Assembly (NCBI RefSeq): GCF_049341845.1
Contig: NZ_JBMPIT010000008.1
Coordinates: 138,468-202,467, forward strand
DNA: 64,000 nt
Source: Curtobacterium guangdongense
Lineage (GTDB): Bacteria; Actinomycetota; Actinomycetes; Actinomycetales; Microbacteriaceae
Direction: 5' to 3'
Positions 15,996 to 24,796 of this stretch are shown in pieces. A model generated the notes under the pieces. That model did not search any database. It saw nothing but the letters and a program-made list of their open reading frames with translations, and had not been told where the DNA came from. Position numbers and translations under genes: made by a program. Each line of letters starts with the position of its first letter. The first letter of the stretch is position 1.

Positions 15996-18740
15996 TCAGC
16001 TCTCGCCGCCGGCGGAACCGGTCGTCCCGGCGGTCACGTCGTGCAGGCGGTACTTGTCGATCGCCTGCTGGACGAGCGCCGCGTCGACCTTGCCCTGGCG
16101 GGCGAGCTGCTGCAGCGTCCGCACGACGACCGAGGGGCCGTCGATGTGGAAGAAGCGGCGGGCGGCCGGACGTGTGTCCGAGAAGCCGAAGCCGTCGGCG
16201 CCGAGCGTGGCGTAGTCGGTCGGCACGAACGGGCGGATCTGCTCCTGGACCTGGTGCATGAAGTCGCTGACGGCGACGACGGGCCCTTCGGTCGCGAGCA
16301 GGCGCTCGGTGACGTACGGCGTGCGCGGCTGCTCGTTCGGGTTGAGGAACGCGTGCTGCTCCGCGTCGAGGCCGTCGCGGTAGAGCTCGCCCCAGCTCGT
16401 GACGCTCCAGACGTCCGCGGAGACGCCCCAGTCCTCGGCGAGGAGCTGCTGCGCCTCGAGGATCCACGGCACCGCGACACCCGACGCCAGGAGCTGCGCC
16501 TTCGGGCCGTCGTGCTCGCTCGGCTTGAGCAGGTACATGCCCTTGACGATCCCGTCCACGTCGACGCCCTCGGGCTCGACGGGCTGCACGATCGGCTCGT
16601 TGTAGACCGTCAGGTAGTACATGACGTTCGGGTCGGCGTGCTTCGGCGAGCCGTCCTCGTTCGTGCCGTACATGCGGTCGAGGCCGGACTGCACGATGTG
16701 CCCGATCTCGTAGCCGTACGCGGGGTCGTAGGACACGACGGCCGGGTTCGTCGCCGCGAGCAGCAGCGAGTGTCCGTCGGCGTGCTGCAGGCCCTCGCCC
16801 GTGAGCGTCGTGCGGCCCGCGGTCGCGCCGATCATGAACCCGCGGGTCATCTGGTCGCCGGCGGCCCAGATGGCGTCGCCGGTGCGCTGGAAGCCGAACA
16901 TCGAGTAGAAGACGTAGACCGGGATGAGCGGCTCGCCCTGCGTCGAGTACGACGTGCCGACGGCGGTGAAGGCCGCGAGGGCGCCGGCCTCGTTGATGCC
17001 GACGTGGATGATCTGACCCTGCGGGCTCTCCTTGTACGCCAGGAGGAGTTCGCGGTCGACGGACGTGTAGTGCTGCCCGTTCGGGTTGTAGATCTTCGCC
17101 GTCGGGAAGTACGCGTCCATGCCGAACGTGCGTGCCTCGTCCGGGATGATCGGGACCACGCGGTCGCCGAAGTCCGGGGAGCGCAGCAGGTCCTTCAGCA
17201 GACGGGCGAACGCCATCGTGGTGGCGATCTCCTGCTTGCCGGAGCCCTTCTTGACGACCTGGTACTTCGAGTCGTCCGGCAGCGTGATCGACGTGTACTT
17301 GGTGCGACGCTCCGGCACGTACCCGCCGAGTGCGCGACGGCGCTCGTGCATGTACTGGATCGCCTCGTCGTCGGTCCCGGGGTGGTAGTACGGCGGCGTG
17401 TAGGGGTTCTCCTCGAGCTGCGCGTCGGAGATCGGGATGCGCATCTCGTCGCGGAACTGCTTGAGGTTGTCGAGCGTGAGCTTCTTCATCTGGTGGGTCG
17501 CGTTGCGGCCCTCGAAGCTCGGACCGAGACCGTAGCCCTTGACCGTCTTCGCGAGGATGACGGTCGGCTGGCCCTTGTGCTCGGTCGCGGCCTTGAACGC
17601 CGCGTAGACCTTGCGGTAGTCGTGGCCACCGCGCTTGAGGTTCCAGACCTGGTCGTCGCTGTACCCGTCGATGAGCTGCAGCGCCTTGGGGTCGCGCCCG
17701 AAGAAGTTCTCGCGGACGTACGCGCCGTTCTCGGCCTTGTACGTCTGGTAGTCCCCGTCGGGGGTGACGTTCATCAGGTTGAGCAGCGCGCCGTCGGTGT
17801 CGCGGGCGAGCAGGTCGTCCCACTCGCGGCCCCAGATCACCTTGATGACGTTCCAGCCGGCACCGCGGAAGTAGCTCTCGAGCTCCTGGATGATCTTGCC
17901 GTTGCCACGCACCGGGCCGTCGAGACGCTGCAGGTTGCAGTTGATCACGAAGTTGAGGTTGTCGAGCCCGTCGTTCGCCGCGACCTGCAGCTGCCCGCGG
18001 GACTCGACCTCGTCCATCTCGCCGTCGCCGAGGAACGCCCAGACCTGCTGGTCGGACGCGTCCTTGATGCCGCGGTTCGACAGGTACTTCGCCTGCTGCG
18101 CCTGGTAGATCGCGTTGATCGGGCCGATGCCCATCGACACGGTCGGGAACTGCCAGAAGTGCGGCATGAGGCGCGGGTGCGGGTACGACGAGAGTCCGCC
18201 GCCCTCGTGCGACTTCTCCTGACGGAACCCGTCGAGCTGGTTCTCGTCGAGGCGGCCCTCCATGTAGGCGCGGGCGTACATGCCGGGGGAGGCGTGGCCC
18301 TGGAAGAAGACCTGGTCGCCGCCGGACGCGTGGTCCTGTGCGCGGAAGAAGTGGTTGTAGCCGACCTCGTACAGGGCGGCGCTCGACGCGTAGGTCGAGA
18401 TGTGGCCGCCGACCGAGATCCCGGGGCGTTGCGCGCGGTGCACCGTGATGGCCGCGTTCCAGCGGATCCAGCGGCGGTAGCGGCGCTCGAGCTCTTCGTC
18501 GCCGGGGAACTCCGGCTCGTTCTCCGGCGCGATCGTGTTGACGTAGTCCGTCGTCGGGACCATCGGCACGCCGAGGTGCAGTTCCTTGGACCGCTTGAGC
18601 AGGCTGAGCATGATCTCGCGCGCACGCTCGTGACCGTGCGCGGCGACCAGTCCGTCGAGGGACTCACGCCATTCGGCGGTCTCCTCCGGGTCCTGGTCCG
18701 TGCTGCCGTTGCTGTACGGGTCCTGGTCGTTCACCGTCAC
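15996..18740 (-). CDS. aceE: Pyruvate dehydrogenase E1 component, homodimeric type
   Basis: A 914-residue thiamine-diphosphate enzyme that decarboxylates pyruvate and acetylates the lipoyl domain of E2, feeding acetyl-CoA to the fatty acid genes downstream. The length and N-terminal ETAEWRESLDGLVAAHGHERAREIMLSLLKRS fit the single-chain AceE type. The ThDP motif GDGEMDEVESRGQ...NLNFVINCN is intact, as are GGHISTYASSAALYEVGYNHFF and SSEHDG-like loops. GTG 18740 is chosen from the GAGGTCAAGG in front; GTG 18734 is a close alternative. It lies directly upstream of the FasR-like gene. Confidence 0.95.
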   Translation of the reverse strand: MTVNDQDPYSNGSTDQDPEETAEWRESLDGLVAAHGHERAREIMLSLLKRSKELHLGVPMVPTTDYVNTIAPENEPEFPGDEELERRYRRWIRWNAAITVHRAQRPGISVGGHISTYASSAALYEVGYNHFFRAQDHASGGDQVFFQGHASPGMYARAYMEGRLDENQLDGFRQEKSHEGGGLSSYPHPRLMPHFWQFPTVSMGIGPINAIYQAQQAKYLSNRGIKDASDQQVWAFLGDGEMDEVESRGQLQVAANDGLDNLNFVINCNLQRLDGPVRGNGKIIQELESYFRGAGWNVIKVIWGREWDDLLARDTDGALLNLMNVTPDGDYQTYKAENGAYVRENFFGRDPKALQLIDGYSDDQVWNLKRGGHDYRKVYAAFKAATEHKGQPTVILAKTVKGYGLGPSFEGRNATHQMKKLTLDNLKQFRDEMRIPISDAQLEENPYTPPYYHPGTDDEAIQYMHERRRALGGYVPERRTKYTSITLPDDSKYQVVKKGSGKQEIATTMAFARLLKDLLRSPDFGDRVVPIIPDEARTFGMDAYFPTAKIYNPNGQHYTSVDRELLLAYKESPQGQIIHVGINEAGALAAFTAVGTSYSTQGEPLIPVYVFYSMFGFQRTGDAIWAAGDQMTRGFMIGATAGRTTLTGEGLQHADGHSLLLAATNPAVVSYDPAYGYEIGHIVQSGLDRMYGTNEDGSPKHADPNVMYYLTVYNEPIVQPVEPEGVDVDGIVKGMYLLKPSEHDGPKAQLLASGVAVPWILEAQQLLAEDWGVSADVWSVTSWGELYRDGLDAEQHAFLNPNEQPRTPYVTERLLATEGPVVAVSDFMHQVQEQIRPFVPTDYATLGADGFGFSDTRPAARRFFHIDGPSVVVRTLQQLARQGKVDAALVQQAIDKYRLHDVTAGTTGSAGGES

Positions 18741-18891
18741 CCTTGACCTCGGTTCGTTCTCGTGGTGGTGGACATGGTGGCGCACCGGTCGGTCGGGTCA
18801 CGACCAGCGGTGGGAGCCTCGACCACTCTAGGCCCCAGCACCGACGAGCAGCCTGATGGTGACGTGTGTCCGCACGCTCGTGAACAGGTGC

Positions 18892-18919
18892 TTGCATTCG
18901 CGTGTCGTCGGCGTACGAT
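18892..18919 (+). promoter_or_regulatory. Sigma-70-like promoter for the peroxiredoxin gene
   Basis: TTGCAT (18892-18897), 16-bp spacer, TACGAT (18914-18919), giving a leader of about 75 nt before ATG 19000. It lies in the 259-bp divergent gap with aceE. Confidence 0.5.
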
Positions 18920-18999
18920 TGCCGATCGTGCCCGTGCGACCCTGCGCGTGCATGGATCGACGGGCACACCCGCAGCCCGAGGAAGAAGTACACGCAACG

Positions 19000-19488
19000 A
19001 TGGCACTGGAGATCGGCTCACTCGCGCCGGACTTCGAACTCCCGAACCAGTTCGGAGAGCACGTCCGCCTCAGCGACTTCCGCGGTTCCCGCCCGGTCGC
19101 ACTCGTCTTCTTCCCGCTCGCGTTCTCGTCGACCTGCACGAGCGAGCTCTGCGCCCTCCGGGACAACATCGCGATGTTCCAGGACAACCGCGTCGAGCTC
19201 ATCGGCATCTCGGTCGACTCGAAGGCGACGCTCCGCTCGTTCGCCGACCTGAACGGCTACGACTTCGAGCTCCTCGCCGACTTCTGGCCGCACGGCGCCG
19301 TCTCCAAGGAGTACGGGGTCTTCCTCGAGCACAAGGGCTTCGCGAACCGCGCCACCTTCGTCATCGACGTCCAGGGCCGGATCCGCGCGTCGATCATCTC
19401 CGAGCCCGGCGTCGCCCGCGACGTCACCGAGTACCGCGCGGCGCTCGACCGGCTGGCCGCCTGCACGGCGCCCGTCCCGGTCGGCTAG
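19000..19488 (+). CDS. Peroxiredoxin (AhpE/Bcp-like)
   Basis: A 162-residue thiol peroxidase reducing H2O2 or organic hydroperoxides in the cytoplasm. The fold opens with GSLAPDFELPNQFGEHVRLSDF. The active-site loop FFPLAFSSTCTSELCALRD has the peroxidatic Cys46 in the PLAF-x3-C context of AhpE, and a second Cys51 five residues on, the C-x4-C spacing of Bcp-type enzymes, so a resolving cysteine in the same helix is likely. GAGGAAGAAG precedes ATG 19000. It is divergent from aceE. Confidence 0.88.
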   Translation: MALEIGSLAPDFELPNQFGEHVRLSDFRGSRPVALVFFPLAFSSTCTSELCALRDNIAMFQDNRVELIGISVDSKATLRSFADLNGYDFELLADFWPHGAVSKEYGVFLEHKGFANRATFVIDVQGRIRASIISEPGVARDVTEYRAALDRLAACTAPVPVG

Positions 19489-19567
19489 CGGCGGTCCGAC
19501 CCACCAACCGTCGACCGGTCCGGTTCCGAACACCTCCTGGGTGCGCAGGCACCGGACTGGAGGCACG

Positions 19568-20545
19568 GTGCACGCCATCGACACCGCGGCAGCACCGCGG
19601 ACGGGCACGTCCGACGCGTACGCGCCGTTCCCGGTGACGGCTGACGCCGCCAGGTGGTCGCTTCGCCGGACGGTCGTCCCGACCGTGCACGGTCCCGTCG
19701 TGGTGCACGCCCGCAGCGGCGTCCGGCCCCTGCTGTTCCTGCACGGGGTCGCCGGTTCCTGGACCACGTGGACCCCGTTGCTCGAGGCCGCCGACGGCTT
19801 CGCGACCCGCGGGCTGGTCCTCGTCGACCTGCCCGGCTGGGGGTCGTCGCCCGCGCCTCGGACGCCGCTGTCGGTCGACGACGCCGTCGCGGTGCTGACC
19901 GCCGTGCTCGATGCGCTCGAGGTCCGGGTCGTCGACGTCGTCGGGCACTCGATGGGCGCCTTCGTCGGCATGCACCTCGCGGTTGCCGCCCCGGAACGGA
20001 CACGCTCCGTGACGCTCGTCTCCGGCACCACGTTCGCCGCGATCGACGCCGCTCGGCACCCCGTCCGCGGCGTGCTGACCGTCCCCGCGTTCACGCTGCT
20101 GCGGGCCGGGCTCGCCGTCACGCGCGGCGCGGCCGTCCCGATGCTCCGGGTGCTCGCCGGGATCGGGCTCCTGCGGTTGCTCGCCGCACCCGTCTTCACC
20201 CACGTGCGGCACCTGGACCGGAGCGTGCTCGACGCCTTCGTCGAGGAGCTCCGGCCGGCGGGCTTCCTCGCCGCCGCACGATCCGGCGCCGCCTACGACA
20301 CGGACCGCTGGCGGGGGATCCGGTGCCCCGTGACCGCGGTGTCCGGGCGCGACGACGTCTTCGCCCGCGTGCGCGACCTCGACGACCTGACTCGCGTGGT
20401 GCCGCAGACACGAACCGTTCTCTTGGACGACTGCGGGCACTTCGCCCACGTCGAGCACCCGGCTGCGGTGGTGGCCGCGCTCAGTGGTACTGCGGCGGCC
20501 AGTCGAACGCGGGCGGACGATGCGGGACCTCGCCGACGGTCGTGA
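19568..20545 (+). CDS. Alpha/beta-fold hydrolase
   Basis: A 325-residue predicted serine hydrolase. Nucleophile elbow VVGHSMGAFVGMH, oxyanion LFLHGVAGSWTTW, acidic residue in VSGRDDVF and His in DDCGHFAHVEHP are all in order, with a lid-like helical insertion (about 165-230). GTG 19568 is chosen because GGAGG sits 6-9 nt upstream. Its last 65 bp overlap the end of the convergent lipoprotein gene at 20481. The substrate is unknown; esterase, haloperoxidase-like and C-C hydrolase activities share this fold. Confidence 0.82.
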   Translation: MHAIDTAAAPRTGTSDAYAPFPVTADAARWSLRRTVVPTVHGPVVVHARSGVRPLLFLHGVAGSWTTWTPLLEAADGFATRGLVLVDLPGWGSSPAPRTPLSVDDAVAVLTAVLDALEVRVVDVVGHSMGAFVGMHLAVAAPERTRSVTLVSGTTFAAIDAARHPVRGVLTVPAFTLLRAGLAVTRGAAVPMLRVLAGIGLLRLLAAPVFTHVRHLDRSVLDAFVEELRPAGFLAAARSGAAYDTDRWRGIRCPVTAVSGRDDVFARVRDLDDLTRVVPQTRTVLLDDCGHFAHVEHPAAVVAALSGTAAASRTRADDAGPRRRS

Positions 20546-21023
20546 CGACGAGGTCGACCTCGCCGAGGTTCCGCAGCTCGATCGACCGCGGGTTCCCCAG
20601 GTACCGGCGGCCGTCGACCCACACGGTCAGGTCCCCGTGCAGGCCGCCGACACCCCAGGCGCTCAACGGGACGTCCCACTCGTCGAAGAACTGCCCGAGG
20701 GTGAAGTCCTGACGCACCGGTGACTCGACGTGCACGATGCCGGACGTGTCGTGTGTGTGGATCTCCGTGGCGAAGCGCTCCCGGTCCGAGTGCCCGATGT
20801 CCGCGGGGATCACGACCGGTTCGTCGCCGTCGGTGATCGTCACGTGGGTGTGGACGTGCTCGGCCAACCGCTGTCCCCACACGTCGTGGAGTCCGGCGGC
20901 CTCGGCCCGTGCCGCGAGGTCGGTCGGACGCGGCCAGGGCGGACCGCCGTGCGCCGAGCACCCCGCGAGGAGCACCACGAGCGTGGCTGCCGTGATGGCC
21001 GCAGTCGCAGTTGCTCGTCGCAC
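20481..21023 (-). CDS. Predicted lipoprotein with HTHD/HVESP motif
   Basis: A 180-residue exported lipoprotein: signal MRRATATAAITAATLVVLLAGC with lipobox LLAGC. The mature domain has a His-rich conserved look: EHVHTHVTITDGDEPVVIPADIG, then ATEIHTHDTSGIVHVESP and FTLGQFFDEWDVPLS. That HTHDxxGxxHVESP pattern recurs in uncharacterised secreted proteins of actinobacteria and other phyla; the clustered His might bind metal, but this is inference. It lies 34 bp downstream of the tandem hydrolase gene on the same strand and could be the last cistron of the carrier-protein operon. It overlaps the convergent hydrolase by 65 bp. Confidence 0.75.
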   Translation of the reverse strand: MRRATATAAITAATLVVLLAGCSAHGGPPWPRPTDLAARAEAAGLHDVWGQRLAEHVHTHVTITDGDEPVVIPADIGHSDRERFATEIHTHDTSGIVHVESPVRQDFTLGQFFDEWDVPLSAWGVGGLHGDLTVWVDGRRYLGNPRSIELRNLGEVDLVVTTVGEVPHRPPAFDWPPQYH

Positions 21024-21057
21024 TGTTCCGTGCTTACTCGGTCAGACGTGTACTCGG

Positions 21058-22638
21058 TCAGACGCGCTCCGGCACGAGATCCGCGACCCGGGCTCGCACC
21101 TCGGACACGACCGTCCGGCGCATCCCCTGGGAGAACAGCGCGTGGTCCCCGTCGGGCACCGGCACCAGGCTGACCGAGCCGGGTCGGGACCCGGGTGCGA
21201 ACCGTTCGAGCGCTGCGCGGCCACCGAGACGCTCGAACGTCGCGACGTCGGTGGGAGCCGCGATCACCACCACCTCGGTGCCGGCAGCGACGAGCGGTCG
21301 CACGTGCTGCAGGACGCCCCCGGTGCGGCTCCGCTCGACGTGCTCACGGACGACCTGCGGCACGACACGGTCGTACCAGGACCGGATCACCAGCCGGGCG
21401 GGCGACGGCGACCCAGCGGCCGCAGCGCTGTCGCCGCCCGGTGCGGCGGGCCGTCGGCGGAAGTCGTTCGGGCTGATCTCCACGACCAGCCGCGGTGACA
21501 GCGCCGCCGAGCGGCCGGCGAGCCACGCACCGGCGCACATGCCGACCAGTGCGAGCCGGTCGCCGTGGACCCCGAGCGCGGACACGATCGCGTCCTGGTC
21601 GTCCACCCACGTCTGCGCGAACAGGTGGTTGTGCTCACCGGCAGCCACCACCGTGCTCTCCCCGGTGCCCCGGCGGTCGACCCGGACGACCCTGGCGCCG
21701 TCCTCGGCGAGTGCCCGGGCGAGCGCGACCTGGTAGTCGTTCCCGCCGACGCGGTGCTCGGCGCCGCCGGTGTGCAGGACGACGACGGGAGCGTCGTCGG
21801 CCACGCCGGCGGGAACCGTCTCCACGGCGAAGAGCGACTCCGGTCCGAGGTGCACGACGTGCTCCGAGATCCCGGAGTCGAGGTCGAGGACCGCGTCGAC
21901 ACGTGGCGGTCTCGACGCGACCGTTGCAGAGGGGACGTGCTCGTCCACCCATGCGACCACCGTGTCGACGGCCTGGACCGGCATGCGGGCGTGGATGCTC
22001 ATCTCGTCGAGCAGTTCCGCGCTGCCAGGTACTTCGACGACCGGAAGGGCACCGACCGCTCGGGGGGCTCGTGCCCCGGGGCGCACCAGCACGAGGGTGG
22101 AGCGAGGGTCCCGTTCGACGTGCACGAGCGCCGCGACGGCTGCGGCCTGCGCCGGGTCCAGGTCGATCCCGACGAGGGTCTCGACGCCGTCGACGACGCG
22201 GGTGGCCTCGATCGTCAACGTGGCGAGCGCACGCTGTCGACGCAGCCAGGCGCGGCCGGACTCGGGGGCGTCCCAGAGCACCAGGCCGTCCTCCTCGGTC
22301 GCAGCTGCGGAGGCGATGAGTGCCCCTGAAGCGAGTCCGACGTAGACGATCCGCTCGATCCCGGTCGTGCGGAGCACGGCCGCCGCGTGCCGAGCGGACC
22401 GGACCGGCGCGTCGGGGTCGGCATCCTCTTGGGAGTCGCCACGGCCGGACGGGTCGTAGCGCACCGAGGCCACGCCACGAGCCTCCAGGCGGTCCGCCAG
22501 CAGGCGGAACGTGCGGTACGCGAGCACGCCCTCCTGCCCGAGCGGTGCGCAGATGACGACCCCGGCGCGCACCGACGGCGGCGTCTGCACCGCGACCCGG
22601 GAGGCCGGGGAACCCGACCACCCGTGTGTGGTGGTCAC
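21058..22638 (-). CDS. Tandem alpha/beta hydrolase protein, last core gene of the carrier-protein operon
   Basis: A 526-residue protein with two hydrolase-like halves. Half 1 (about 20-235) begins AGVVICAPLGQEGVLAYRTFRLLADRL and has YDPSGRGDS, but its elbow is GLASG (101-105), with Ala103 where the nucleophile should be. Half 2 (about 280-520) has VVVLHTGG, VDRRGTGES and an elbow GMCAG (366-370), with Cys368 as nucleophile, and a late His499 in DGDHALF. Half 1 is therefore probably structural and half 2 a Cys-nucleophile hydrolase or acyltransferase; GxCxG elbows occur in dienelactone hydrolases and exosortase-associated hydrolases. The start overlaps the ligase stop (GTGA). A role in releasing or transferring the carrier-bound product is inferred. 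Confidence 0.75.
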   Translation of the reverse strand: MTTTHGWSGSPASRVAVQTPPSVRAGVVICAPLGQEGVLAYRTFRLLADRLEARGVASVRYDPSGRGDSQEDADPDAPVRSARHAAAVLRTTGIERIVYVGLASGALIASAAATEEDGLVLWDAPESGRAWLRRQRALATLTIEATRVVDGVETLVGIDLDPAQAAAVAALVHVERDPRSTLVLVRPGARAPRAVGALPVVEVPGSAELLDEMSIHARMPVQAVDTVVAWVDEHVPSATVASRPPRVDAVLDLDSGISEHVVHLGPESLFAVETVPAGVADDAPVVVLHTGGAEHRVGGNDYQVALARALAEDGARVVRVDRRGTGESTVVAAGEHNHLFAQTWVDDQDAIVSALGVHGDRLALVGMCAGAWLAGRSAALSPRLVVEISPNDFRRRPAAPGGDSAAAAGSPSPARLVIRSWYDRVVPQVVREHVERSRTGGVLQHVRPLVAAGTEVVVIAAPTDVATFERLGGRAALERFAPGSRPGSVSLVPVPDGDHALFSQGMRRTVVSEVRARVADLVPERV

Positions 22639-23603
22639 AGCGTCAGCGCGCGACGGACAGCCGCTGGCCACGCGTCGGGGTCGGTGCCGTGCGCGGCGAA
22701 CAGGGCGATCGTGATGCGCTCCAGGCCGAAGGCCAGGCACGCACTCTGGGCGACCTCGCCGTCCTCGGTGCGGATCCCGAAGGACAGGCCGAAGTGGTCC
22801 TCGTGGAGGTTGGCGGAACTGATCGCGGTCGGCTCGCCCGCGTCACCGTAGACCGGCGTGACGAACTCGTACTTCAGCGCCTGTTCGACCTGGTTGCGCG
22901 CGAGGATCGTGCCCACGCGGCCGAAGAACGGGTCGTTCGCGGGGACCACGTCGATCTCCAGCCCGAAGCCCTCGAGGAGCGACCGCATCACGGGCACGCG
23001 CCCGTCGCGGTGCGCCTTCGCCGAGGCCGGGGTGCCGATGTGGACGAACTCGTGCATGTGGAAGGCCTGCAGGCGCATCGGGTCGAGCGAGGGCTCACGC
23101 CGGAACGAGTCGCCGACGATGTCGAAGGACCGGCCGGCCTGCGGGACCGTCTCGCCGACCAGGCCGTAGACCGGGTGGCAGACCGCTGGCGCGAGCATCA
23201 GGTCCGCCGGCTCCAGGAAGGACTCCCAGCGCTCGCCGCGTTCCCGCGCCGCGAGGAGCTCGCGGTGCTTGCGGTCGTCGCCGGTGAACCCGGAGATCGA
23301 CGCCGCGAGGTCCGGGAACGAGGCGATGTAGTCGGTGCGCTCGAACGCGGCGAGCGGCTCGACGGGCGGGAAGCGGAGGACCTCGGAGTCGAGGTCCGCC
23401 ATCGAGCGGACGGCCGCGGAGTCGACGGCGGTGTACACGCGCTCGAAGACACCGGTGCGGCCGTAGAGCCCGGGGGAGCCGAGGTCGATGAGGACGCGAT
23501 CGGTGAGCAGTCGGGCGCGGAGCGCTGCGCGGGCGGCGGTGAGCGGGGCCGTGGGGTCGACCGGCGTTGTCGTGCTCGTCGTGCTCGCTTGGGTGATGGT
23601 CAC
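22635..23603 (-). CDS. Amino acid:[carrier protein] ligase (truncated SerRS-like class II synthetase)
   Basis: A 322-residue catalytic core related to atypical seryl-tRNA synthetases but without a tRNA-binding domain. Family members characterised in Bradyrhizobium japonicum activate glycine or alanine with ATP and load it on a stand-alone carrier protein instead of tRNA. The expected zinc ligands are visible: Cys142 (LAPAVCHPVYG), Glu185 (FHMHEFVHIG) and Cys289 (VAQSACLAFGLERITIALF, which also holds motif 3). ARNQVEQALKYEFVTPVYG is also family-typical. The start overlaps the acyl-CoA dehydrogenase stop (GTGA) and the stop overlaps the hydrolase start. Its carrier and phosphopantetheinyl transferase are in the same operon. 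Amino-acid choice is not readable by eye. Confidence 0.88.
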   Translation of the reverse strand: MTITQASTTSTTTPVDPTAPLTAARAALRARLLTDRVLIDLGSPGLYGRTGVFERVYTAVDSAAVRSMADLDSEVLRFPPVEPLAAFERTDYIASFPDLAASISGFTGDDRKHRELLAARERGERWESFLEPADLMLAPAVCHPVYGLVGETVPQAGRSFDIVGDSFRREPSLDPMRLQAFHMHEFVHIGTPASAKAHRDGRVPVMRSLLEGFGLEIDVVPANDPFFGRVGTILARNQVEQALKYEFVTPVYGDAGEPTAISSANLHEDHFGLSFGIRTEDGEVAQSACLAFGLERITIALFAAHGTDPDAWPAAVRRALTL

Positions 23604-24796
23604 AGGATCGCTCCGCTCATGAGTGCCAGGCCGGCGTCGTTCTGGAGGAGACGGTCGTTGCTCACCATGACGGCGGCACCGTGTGCGTCTCGGAGGTGTC
23701 GGGCGATGCTCATCGGTCCCGACGCGGCGTACCCGGCGATGCCGACGATGCGGAGCGCTGCGGTGACGATGTCCGTCACCTTCTGGGAGGCCCCGATCTT
23801 CAGGGCGTTCGCGGCGAGGGCGGAGGCGCTCGACTCGAGGGTGTCGGGGTCGTCGGCGACGGCGTCGAACCGCTCGGCGGCGTGCCGGACGCCGTCGGCG
23901 AGCCCCTGCAGGTCGACGAGGAGCTCCGCGAGGCGCAGCGCACCCGGTGGTGTCGTCCCGACGCTGGCTCGTGCCTGCTTGCGGACGGCGGAGCGTGCGC
24001 GTTCCGCTGCCGAGGCGGCGATGCCGAGCCACACCGACGCCCACAGGACGTGTGAGACGGGCAGGATCGTCTGCGCGGAGATCGTGGCGTAGTCGTCGCG
24101 GAACACGTGGTCGAGGGTGGTCTCGGCGTCGAGGATCCACCCGTTGCTGCACGTGCCCCTGAGACCGAGCGTGTCCCACGTCGAGGTCTGCGAGAGCACG
24201 GTGCGTTCGGTGTCGCAGATCACGAGGCGCTGGTCGGACGCCGGTGCGTCGGTGTGGCGGCGGGCGGTGACGAACACCGCGGTGGACTCCGTGGCGTACG
24301 AGATGACGGGTGCGTCCTTACGCAGGCGGATGCGCCCGGGGACCTCGGTGGACGCCTCGATCGCACAGGTGGACCGTCGGGCGTCACCGCCGACGCCCTT
24401 CTCGGTGGTCGACGACGCGACGAGCGCGCCGTCCAGGACCCGGTCGATCATCGCGCGCACGCCGGGAGCGTCGCCGCCGTGCCGCCAGAGCGCCATCACC
24501 TGGCCCTGGTGCATCGCGAACACCATGCCGGTCGCCGCACACGCACCGCCGAGCTCGGTCGCGATCGCGGACAGTTCGGACACGGAGGCACCTTCGCCAC
24601 CGAGCTCGATCGGGACGGACGCGGCGAGCAGGCCGTACTCGCGCATCGCGGCGATCGCCTCGCGCGGGGGCCGGGCATCGCGGTCGACCTCGTCGGCGAA
24701 CTGCGCGGCGACGGCTGCGACGGCGGCGGTTCGTTCGGCGAAGCGGTCCGCGGTCGTCTGCGGGGTGGTGGGTGCCTGGGGCTGCAGGGTGGTCAT
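23600..24796 (-). CDS. Acyl-CoA dehydrogenase-like flavoprotein of the carrier-protein operon
   Basis: A 398-residue FAD enzyme of the acyl-CoA dehydrogenase fold: N-terminal helical domain (MREYGLLAASVPIELGGEGASVSELS), middle beta domain with TWDTLGLRGTCSNGWIL, and C-terminal helices. In pyrrole pathways an enzyme of this fold (PltE type) oxidises an aminoacyl group while it is bound to a carrier protein. Next to an aminoacyl-carrier ligase, the same kind of chemistry is the natural hypothesis, i.e. oxidation of the loaded amino acid. ATG 24796 overlaps the carrier gene's stop (ATGA). A DszC-like monooxygenase role is the alternative. Confidence 0.82.
   Translation of the reverse strand: MTTLQPQAPTTPQTTADRFAERTAAVAAVAAQFADEVDRDARPPREAIAAMREYGLLAASVPIELGGEGASVSELSAIATELGGACAATGMVFAMHQGQVMALWRHGGDAPGVRAMIDRVLDGALVASSTTEKGVGGDARRSTCAIEASTEVPGRIRLRKDAPVISYATESTAVFVTARRHTDAPASDQRLVICDTERTVLSQTSTWDTLGLRGTCSNGWILDAETTLDHVFRDDYATISAQTILPVSHVLWASVWLGIAASAAERARSAVRKQARASVGTTPPGALRLAELLVDLQGLADGVRHAAERFDAVADDPDTLESSASALAANALKIGASQKVTDIVTAALRIVGIAGYAASGPMSIARHLRDAHGAAVMVSNDRLLQNDAGLALMSGAIL

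Noticed and set aside
15988..17823. Open upstream extension of the PucR regulator frame
   Set aside because: It overlaps aceE, which is clearly coding in another frame, and translates to Arg-rich sequence. The regulator begins near 15987.
19552..19567. GGACTGGAGGC before the hydrolase as another palindrome copy
   Set aside because: Only one arm is present and it serves as the ribosome-binding site of GTG 19568.
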